A stretch of DNA of 11,366 nt from Oscillibacter sp. (lineage in GTDB: Bacteria > Bacillota > Clostridia > Oscillospirales > Oscillospiraceae). Below, piece by piece: positions 6,142 through 11,366 of the stretch. The notes under the pieces were generated by a model. The model saw nothing but the letters and a program-made list of their open reading frames with translations, searched no databases and was not told where the DNA came from. The DNA is taken from the NCBI GenBank assembly GCA_020025475.1, contig JAHHSA010000054.1, forward strand, positions 1 through 11,366. The letters are read 5' to 3'. The position numbers and the translations under genes are program-made. Within the stretch, counting starts at the first letter, position 1. Each line of letters begins with the position of its first letter.

Positions 6142-6918
6142 ATGTATCAGACCATTCGTTACGAGAAGAACGGCAACATTGGCATTGCCACGATCAATCG
6201 TCCCGAGGCACTGAACGCTCTGAACTCTACTGTTATTTCTGAGCTGGAGATGCTGATCAGCGAGGTTGAAAAGGACACCGAACTGGGTGCATTCATTCTG
6301 ACTGGCGAGGGTCGTTCCTTCGTGGCCGGCGCCGATATTGGCGAGCAGAAGCCCATGGACGTGGCTGGTGGTCGCAAGTGGGGTCAGAGAGGCGCTGCAC
6401 TGTTCCGCCGCATTGAGAAGCTGGAAATCCCCACCATTGCTGCTGTCAACGGCTTCGCACTGGGCGGCGGCTGCGAGATCGCTATGGCCTGCGACATTAT
6501 CCTGGCTTCTGAGAAAGCAAGATTTGGCCAGCCCGAGGTGGGCCTGGGCATCACCCCCGGTTTCTCCGGTACGCAGCGTCTGCCCCGCCGCGTTGGCATT
6601 GCCAAGGCGAAAGAGCTGATTTTCTCCGGTAAGCACATCAAGGCTGACGAGGCCAAGGAGATTGGTCTGGTCAACGCTGTGTACGCTCCTGAGGAGCTGA
6701 TGAACGGTGCTATTGAGATGGCAAAGTCTTTCACCAAGAATGCTCCCATTGCCGTGAAGTACTCCAAGGCCTGCATTGACCGTGGCATGCAGATGGATAT
6801 CGATGACGGCATCGCCCTGGAGAACGAGCTGTTTGCCATGTGCTACGCCACCGAGGACCAGAAGGAAGGCATGGGCGCTTTCCTGGAGAAGCGTCCCGCC
6901 GTGTTCCAGAACAAGTAA
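6142..6918 (+). CDS. crt: Crotonase (3-hydroxybutyryl-CoA dehydratase / enoyl-CoA hydratase)
   Basis: The 258-residue enzyme interconverts 3-hydroxybutyryl-CoA and crotonyl-CoA in the butyrate pathway. The length is typical. The crotonase fold is shown by NRPEALNAL (19-27), the oxyanion-hole and CoA-pocket segment AGADIGE (62-68), NGFALGGGCEIAMACD (103-118) and GQPEVGLGITPGFSGTQRL (129-147). Both catalytic glutamates are present, Glu112 and Glu132, 20 residues apart as in active hydratases. The ATG at 6142 has AAGGAGG 9 nt upstream. It is the first gene after the sigma-54 promoter. Thiolase and 3-hydroxybutyryl-CoA dehydrogenase genes are not in the window. The assignment to short-chain substrates rests on the bcd/etf neighbours. 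A vinylacetyl-CoA isomerase role is possible but not needed, since AbfD has that activity. Confidence 0.92.
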   Translation: MYQTIRYEKNGNIGIATINRPEALNALNSTVISELEMLISEVEKDTELGAFILTGEGRSFVAGADIGEQKPMDVAGGRKWGQRGAALFRRIEKLEIPTIAAVNGFALGGGCEIAMACDIILASEKARFGQPEVGLGITPGFSGTQRLPRRVGIAKAKELIFSGKHIKADEAKEIGLVNAVYAPEELMNGAIEMAKSFTKNAPIAVKYSKACIDRGMQMDIDDGIALENELFAMCYATEDQKEGMGAFLEKRPAVFQNK

Positions 6919-6951
6919 GCAGAACACAGGAGATAAAGAAGGAATTATAAA

Positions 6952-8508
6952 ATGAAAGAAGTTCGTGTCATTACTGCGGAAGAGGCCGCAATGCTGGTGC
7001 AGGATGGTGACACCATTTCTACCGGCGGCTTCGTGAGCTGTGCATGCCCCGAAGCTTTATCTACCGCACTGGAAAAGCGTTTCCTGGAGACGGGACATCC
7101 CAAGGATCTGACTCTGTTCTTCGCAGCAGGTCAGGGCCATCGTGACGGCACCGGCGGTGACCACTTCGGTCACGAGGGTCTGGTCAAGCGCGTGGTGGGC
7201 GGCCACTGGGACCGTGCTCCCAAGCTGGGCGACCTGGCGCTGAACAACAAGATCGAGGCATACAACCTGCCTCAGGGCGTCATCACCCATATGTATCGGG
7301 ATATTGCCGCACACAACATCGGCACCATTACTCACGTGGGTCTGAACACCTTTGTGGACCCCCGCAACGGCGGCGGCAAGCTGAACGAGCGCACAAAAGA
7401 GGATCTGGTTAAGCTCATCAACATTGAGGGTGAGGAGCGCCTGCTGTACAAGAGCTTTCCCATTGATGTCTGCTTTGTCCGTGGTTCTTACGCTGACGAG
7501 TACGGCAACGTGACCGTACATCGTGAGATCGGCCCTCTGGACGTCACTGCCCAGTGCCAGGCCACCAAGAACTCCGGCGGCAAGGTCATCGTCCAGGTCG
7601 AGAAGATCGTCCAGGGCGGTACTTTGGATCCCAAGCTGGTGAAAATTCCCGGTATCTATGTGGATGCAATTGTGGTAGGCTCTGTGGAGGATAACATGCA
7701 GTGCCTGGGCATGCCCTATGACGGCGCACTGACCGGTGAGTTCCGCATCCCTGTGGATGCCATTCCCCCCATTCCTCTGGACGCTAAGAAGATTCTGGCA
7801 CGCCGTGCAGCCATGGAACTGCCCCAGGATGCCATTGTGAACCTGGGTACCGGCGCACCCGAGAAGATTGCCAACGTGGCAGCCGAGGAGGGCATCTCCG
7901 ATAAGATGACTCTGACCGTTGAGGCAGGCTCCATTGCAGGTGTCCCCTACGGCGGCACGCAGTTCGGCGCTGCTGCCAACTCCATGGCCATCCTGGACCA
8001 CAACGTCCAGTTTGACTTCTATCAGGGCGGCGGCCTGGACGTGGCCTTCCTGGGCCTGGCGGAGACTGCTCCCAACGGCGACCTGAACGTCTCCAAATTC
8101 GGCACCCGCCTGGCAGGTGCCGGCGGCTTCATCGATATCACCCAGAATGCAAAGAAGGTTGTTTACTGCGGCACCTTCACCGCCAAGGGCCTGAAGACCG
8201 AGTGCCATGACGGCAAGCTGGTCATCACCCAGGAGGGTGCAAAGAAGAAGTTCGTCAACAAGGTGGAGCAGATCACCTTCTCCGGCGATTACGCCAACAA
8301 GGTGCACCAGCCTGTCCTTTACATCACCGAGCGCGCAGTGTTCGAGCTGCGGCCCGAGGGCGTGACCCTGATTGAGGTTGCCCCCGGCATTGATCTTCAG
8401 ACCCAGGTTTTGGATCAAATGGAGTTCATGCCCAAGATTGCAGAGGATCTCAAGCTCATGGACGAGCGTATTTTCAAGGATGAACTGATGGGTCTGGCCA
8501 ACGACTGA
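6952..8508 (+). CDS. Acyl-CoA:carboxylate CoA transferase (propionate CoA-transferase-like)
   Basis: The 518-residue protein carries the two CoA-transferase family I halves (alpha and beta) fused in one chain, as in propionate CoA-transferase. The N-terminal half includes the glycine-rich STGGF (23-27). The C-terminal half begins near 275 (KKILARRAAMEL, NLGTGAPEKIA) and carries LTVEAGSIAGVPYGG (321-335). Glu324 in this motif corresponds to the Glu that forms the covalent CoA thioester in this family. It moves CoA between short-chain acids. Between crt and abfD, the likely substrates are 4-hydroxybutyrate as acceptor and acetyl-CoA or butyryl-CoA as donor, either priming the pathway or releasing butyrate. 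It is not closely similar to the classic roughly 430-residue 4-hydroxybutyrate CoA transferase, so the substrate is inferred. The AGAAGGA ribosome site is 8 nt upstream. The stop lies 38 bp before abfD, and the next ribosome site is in that gap. Confidence 0.88.
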   Translation: MKEVRVITAEEAAMLVQDGDTISTGGFVSCACPEALSTALEKRFLETGHPKDLTLFFAAGQGHRDGTGGDHFGHEGLVKRVVGGHWDRAPKLGDLALNNKIEAYNLPQGVITHMYRDIAAHNIGTITHVGLNTFVDPRNGGGKLNERTKEDLVKLINIEGEERLLYKSFPIDVCFVRGSYADEYGNVTVHREIGPLDVTAQCQATKNSGGKVIVQVEKIVQGGTLDPKLVKIPGIYVDAIVVGSVEDNMQCLGMPYDGALTGEFRIPVDAIPPIPLDAKKILARRAAMELPQDAIVNLGTGAPEKIANVAAEEGISDKMTLTVEAGSIAGVPYGGTQFGAAANSMAILDHNVQFDFYQGGGLDVAFLGLAETAPNGDLNVSKFGTRLAGAGGFIDITQNAKKVVYCGTFTAKGLKTECHDGKLVITQEGAKKKFVNKVEQITFSGDYANKVHQPVLYITERAVFELRPEGVTLIEVAPGIDLQTQVLDQMEFMPKIAEDLKLMDERIFKDELMGLAND

Positions 8509-8546
8509 CCTGTTTGTTTACACATATTCAAGGAGGACTTCCCAAA

Positions 8547-10025
8547 ATGGCTTTAATGACTGCTCAAGAGTATATCGACAGCCTGCGTAAGCTCAACACC
8601 CGCGTGTACATGTTCGGCGAGAAGATCGAGAACTGGGTGGATCACCCCATGATCCGTCCCTCTATCAACTGCGTCGCCATGACCTATGCCCTGGCTCAGG
8701 ATCCCCAGTACAAGGACCTGATGACCACAACTTCCAGCCTGACCGGCCACACCATCAACCGCTTCACCCACCTGCATCAGTCCACCGATGACCTGATCAA
8801 TAAGGTGAAGATGCAGCGTCTGCTGGGCCAGAAGACCGCATCCTGCTTCCAGCGCTGCGTGGGTATGGACAGCTTCAATGCTGTGTTCTCCACCACTTTC
8901 GAAGTGGATGAGAAGTACGGCACCCACTACCACGAGAACTTCAAGAAGTTCCTGACCATGGTTCAGGACAACGACCTGACCGTTGATGGTGCCATGACCG
9001 ACCCCAAGGGCGATCGTTCCAAGGCTCCTCATGACCAGGCTGACCCTGACATGTTCCTGCATGTTGTGGAGCGCCGTCCCGACGGTATTGTGGTCTGCGG
9101 TGCAAAGTGCCACCAGACCGGCTCCATCAACTCTCACTGGCACATCTTCATGCCCACCATCTCCATGGGTGAGGCTGATAAGGACTGGGCCATTTCCTTT
9201 GCCTGCCCCACTGACGCCGAGGGTATGTACATGATCTACGGCCGCCAGTCCTGCGACACCCGCAAGATGGAGGAGGATGCTTCCATCGATGTGGGCAACG
9301 CCAAGTTCGGCGGCCAGGAGGCTCTGGTGGTTCTGGATCACGTGTTCATCCCCAACGAGTACATCTTCCTGAACGGCGAGTATGAGTTCGCTGGCATGAT
9401 TGTCGAGCGTTTTGCCGGCTATCATCGTCAGAGCTACGGCGGCTGCAAGGTCGGCGTGGGCGACGTTGTGATCGGTGCCACCGCTCTGGCTGCTGAGTAC
9501 AACGGCGTGGAGAAGGCTTCCGCTGTGAAGGACAAGCTGATCGAGATGACCCACCTGAATGAGACCCTGTACTGCTGCGGCATTGCCTGCTCCAGCCAGG
9601 GCCACAAGACCAAGGCAGGCAACTATATGATCGATCTGCTGCTGGCCAACGTCTGCAAGCAGAACGTCACCCGTTTCCCCTATGAGATCGTTCGTCTGGC
9701 AGAGGACGTTGCAGGCGGCCTGATGGTCACCATGCCCTCTCAGAAGGACTTCAACTCTGACACTGTGGTCGGCCGCAACGGCGAGACCATCGGCGATATC
9801 TGCAACAAGTTCTTTGCAGGCCGCGAGGGCGTTTCCACCGAGAACCGCCAGCGCATCATGCGTTTCCTGGAGAATATGTGCCTGGGCGCAGCTGCTGTGG
9901 GCTACCGCACGGAGTCCATGCACGGCGCAGGTTCTCCCCAGGCCCAGCGCATCATGATCGCCCGCCAGGGCAACATTCAGGGCAAGAAGCAGTTTGCCAA
10001 GGATATTGCCGGCATCGAGGACTAA
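8547..10025 (+). CDS. abfD: 4-Hydroxybutyryl-CoA dehydratase / vinylacetyl-CoA isomerase
   Basis: The 492-residue enzyme dehydrates 4-hydroxybutyryl-CoA to crotonyl-CoA by a radical mechanism using FAD and a [4Fe-4S] cluster. It also isomerises vinylacetyl-CoA. From memory it aligns almost without gaps to the Clostridium aminobutyricum enzyme, offset by one residue. All four cluster ligands are visible: Cys100 and Cys104 (SCFQRC), His293 (GYHRQSYGGC) and Cys300. Tyr297, Lys301 and Glu258 (GGQE) match active-site residues. The fold is related to acyl-CoA dehydrogenases, the family of bcd just downstream. I chose the ATG at 8547 (MALMTAQEY), 10 nt after AAGGAGG. An in-frame ATG at 8514 would add 11 unmatched residues translated across that site. 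The gene marks fermentation of 4-aminobutyrate or of succinate via 4-hydroxybutyrate. The succinate semialdehyde and 4-hydroxybutyrate dehydrogenases are not in the window. Confidence 0.97.
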   Translation: MALMTAQEYIDSLRKLNTRVYMFGEKIENWVDHPMIRPSINCVAMTYALAQDPQYKDLMTTTSSLTGHTINRFTHLHQSTDDLINKVKMQRLLGQKTASCFQRCVGMDSFNAVFSTTFEVDEKYGTHYHENFKKFLTMVQDNDLTVDGAMTDPKGDRSKAPHDQADPDMFLHVVERRPDGIVVCGAKCHQTGSINSHWHIFMPTISMGEADKDWAISFACPTDAEGMYMIYGRQSCDTRKMEEDASIDVGNAKFGGQEALVVLDHVFIPNEYIFLNGEYEFAGMIVERFAGYHRQSYGGCKVGVGDVVIGATALAAEYNGVEKASAVKDKLIEMTHLNETLYCCGIACSSQGHKTKAGNYMIDLLLANVCKQNVTRFPYEIVRLAEDVAGGLMVTMPSQKDFNSDTVVGRNGETIGDICNKFFAGREGVSTENRQRIMRFLENMCLGAAAVGYRTESMHGAGSPQAQRIMIARQGNIQGKKQFAKDIAGIED

Positions 10026-10046
10026 TTCCTCCATTTCCATAACGGC

Positions 10047-10073
10047 GGAGAGGCCGCCGACTGCGGCCTCTCC
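10047..10073 (+). terminator. Strong hairpin between abfD and bcd
   Basis: GGAGAGGCCGC and GCGGCCTCTCC form a perfect 11-bp GC-rich stem with loop CGACT, 21 bp after the abfD stop. Only CTT follows, so it is not a full intrinsic terminator. It may cause partial termination or protect the upstream message from 3' decay, which would let the two operon halves differ in level. Confidence 0.5.
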
Positions 10074-10084
10074 CTTCCAACTGC

Positions 10085-10110
10085 CATATGAGAGCACACC
10101 GCTCTGTATG
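10085..10110 (+). repeat. Second hairpin between abfD and bcd
   Basis: CATAT-G-AGAGC (10085-10095) pairs with GCTCTGTATG (10101-10110). This gives 10 pairs, one of them G-U, with one bulged G and a 5-nt loop. It starts 12 nt after the first hairpin and is followed by an AT-rich stretch leading to the bcd ribosome site. I see no convincing -35/-10 pair for bcd, although CATAAA near 10114 is a weak -10 candidate. Confidence 0.35.
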
Positions 10111-10155
10111 AACATAAAATTTGCGATTTAAATTTTGTCATAAGGAGAAGACATC

Positions 10156-11295
10156 ATGGATTTTAATCTGAGCCGCGAGCATCTGCTGGTTCGGAAGATG
10201 ATGGCTGAGTTCACCGAGAACGAAGTGAAGCCCATCGCTGCCGAAACTGATCTGACCTGCCAGTATCCCCGGGAGAACATCGAGAAGCTGTTCGACCTGG
10301 GTGTCATGGGTATGTGCATCCCCAAGGAGTACGGCGGCACTGGCGCCGATCCTCTGGCCTCTGCCATCGCTATTGAGGAGCTGAGCAAGGTCTGCGCATC
10401 CACCGGCGATATTGTTGCTACCCACAACGGCCTGTGCTGCGACCCCATCCTGACCCACGGCACTCCTGAGCAGAAGGCAAAGTACCTGCCCATGCTCACC
10501 ACCGGCCACAAGGTCGGCGCATTCGCTCTGACCGAGCCCAACGCCGGTTCTGACGCCTCCAAGGGCCAGACCGAGGCACGCCTCGAGGGTGACCACTACG
10601 TGATGAACGGTTCCAAGATCTTCATCACCAATGGTTACGTTGCTGACGTGTTTGTCGTGTTCGCTATGACCGACAAGTCCAAGGGTACCAAGGGCATCTC
10701 CGCCTTCATCGTGGAGTCCTCTTTCCCCGGCTTCTCCGTGGGCAAGCACGAGGAGAAGATGGGCCTGCACGGTTCTCCCACCGCTGAGATCGTCTTCACC
10801 GACATGATTGTTCCCAAGGAGAACATGCTGGGCCGCGAGGGCAAGGGCTTCTCTATCGCCATGCAGACTCTGGACGGCGGCCGTATCGGCATCGCTGCAC
10901 AGTCTCTGGGTATTGCCGAGGGTGCTCTGGCTGAAGCCAAGGAGTACACCAAGGGCCGTGTCCAGTTCGGTAAGCCCATCAGCAAGTTCCAGAACACTCA
11001 GTTCACCTTTGCCGACATGGAGCTGGGCTGCGAGGCTGGCCGTCTGCTGACCTATCAGGCTGCTGTCATGAAGGGCGAGGGCAAGCGTTACACCAAGGAA
11101 GCCGCTATGGCCAAGCTGTTTACCTCTGAGCATGCTATGAAGACCACCACCAAGGCCCTGCAGATGTTCGGCGGCTACGGCTACACCAAGGACTATCCCA
11201 TGGAGCGCATGATGCGTGACGCAAAGATCACCGAGATCTACGAGGGTACTTCCGAGGTCCAGCGCATCGTCATTTCCGCCAACATGGGACTGTAA
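10156..11295 (+). CDS. bcd: Butyryl-CoA dehydrogenase (short-chain acyl-CoA dehydrogenase)
   Basis: The 379-residue FAD enzyme reduces crotonyl-CoA to butyryl-CoA. With EtfAB in anaerobes it can couple this to ferredoxin reduction by NADH (electron bifurcation). The acyl-CoA dehydrogenase signatures are present: GAFALTEPNAGSD (121-133), the central beta domain (GTKGISAFIVE, KMGLHGSPTAEIVF), GRVQFGKPISKFQ and the FAD-contact segment QMFGGYGYTKDYPMER. The catalytic base is Glu363 in EIYEGTSEVQR, at the position used by short- and medium-chain enzymes. The length is typical. The ATG at 10156 has AAGGAG 8 nt upstream. etfB starts 19 bp after the stop, the usual bcd-etfB-etfA order, which supports the bifurcating role. 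Its substrate is the product of both crt and abfD in the same operon. Confidence 0.95.
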   Translation: MDFNLSREHLLVRKMMAEFTENEVKPIAAETDLTCQYPRENIEKLFDLGVMGMCIPKEYGGTGADPLASAIAIEELSKVCASTGDIVATHNGLCCDPILTHGTPEQKAKYLPMLTTGHKVGAFALTEPNAGSDASKGQTEARLEGDHYVMNGSKIFITNGYVADVFVVFAMTDKSKGTKGISAFIVESSFPGFSVGKHEEKMGLHGSPTAEIVFTDMIVPKENMLGREGKGFSIAMQTLDGGRIGIAAQSLGIAEGALAEAKEYTKGRVQFGKPISKFQNTQFTFADMELGCEAGRLLTYQAAVMKGEGKRYTKEAAMAKLFTSEHAMKTTTKALQMFGGYGYTKDYPMERMMRDAKITEIYEGTSEVQRIVISANMGL

Positions 11296-11314
11296 TAGGA
11301 GGAAGAAACGAGTT

Positions 11315-11366
11315 ATGAAGATCATTGTTTGCATTAAGCAGGTCCCCGATACCTCCGGTAAGGTGG
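11315..11366 (+). CDS. etfB: Electron transfer flavoprotein beta subunit, 5' end only
   Basis: Seventeen codons are visible before the window ends: MKIIVCIKQVPDTSGKV. This is the characteristic N-terminus of EtfB, the subunit that carries nucleotide in the Etf dimer. An AGGAGG lies 12 nt upstream of the ATG, slightly far but clear. The gene follows bcd by 19 bp and would encode the electron donor partner of Bcd. The rest, and presumably etfA, lie outside the window. Confidence 0.9.
   Translation, partial: MKIIVCIKQVPDTSGKV

Noticed and set aside
8514..8546. Upstream ATG at 8514 as the start of abfD
   Set aside because: It would translate through the AAGGAGG site at 8530-8536 and add 11 residues not found in the family.
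8553..10115. A 520-codon open frame antisense to the whole of abfD, with similar long antisense frames over guaA, the CoA transferase and bcd
   Set aside because: They mirror the codon bias of the strongly expressed sense genes, which avoids codons that read as stops on the other strand. The translations are low-complexity (rich in Leu, Val, Ala, Gly, His) and show no family motif or ribosome site.

Overview
The window reads as chromosomal DNA of an anaerobic, amino-acid-fermenting, butyrate-forming Firmicute. The best guess is the Oscillospirales/Clostridia (Flavonifractor, Intestinimonas or Oscillibacter-like). The reasons are the strong AGGAGG ribosome sites, the moderately GC-rich coding DNA with AT-rich intergenic DNA, the close match of one protein to the 4-hydroxybutyryl-CoA dehydratase of Clostridium aminobutyricum, and the butyryl-CoA dehydrogenase/Etf genes. 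The genus is an inference.

Layout. Bases 55-1344 (minus) encode a GMP synthase whose glutaminase domain is internally collapsed and lacks the GICYG nucleophile motif. A 459-bp intergenic stretch with direct repeats and hairpins follows. Bases 1804-2745 (plus) encode a lone carbamate kinase. This gene converges on a minus-strand pair: rpoN (sigma-54, 2937-4289) and, just upstream of it, a PAS/AAA+/Fis-type sigma-54 activator (4306-5739). A 402-bp divergent control region (5740-6141) separates this pair from a plus-strand operon. The operon contains crotonase (crt), a propionate-CoA-transferase-like CoA transferase, 4-hydroxybutyryl-CoA dehydratase (abfD), butyryl-CoA dehydrogenase (bcd) and the first codons of etfB, which runs off the window.

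How it works together. The metabolic operon feeds crotonyl-CoA from two sides, 3-hydroxybutyryl-CoA via Crt and 4-hydroxybutyryl-CoA via AbfD. It reduces crotonyl-CoA with Bcd/Etf and exchanges CoA with the transferase. The divergent region holds a textbook -24/-12 sigma-54 promoter (TTGGCACGGGAATTGC) in front of crt and three copies of a 16-bp palindrome, TATTCA-N4-TGAATA, upstream of it. Two of these copies lie 21 bp apart over the probable promoter of the activator itself. The simplest reading is a self-contained circuit: the activator binds the palindromes, drives the butyrate operon with the co-encoded sigma-54, and controls its own transcription. The effector sensed by the PAS domain cannot be read from the sequence.

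The two observations most worth following are this sigma-54 circuit on a 4-hydroxybutyrate/crotonyl-CoA operon and the GMP synthase without a glutaminase active site. No RNA genes, insertion sequences, CRISPR arrays or phage genes were seen.
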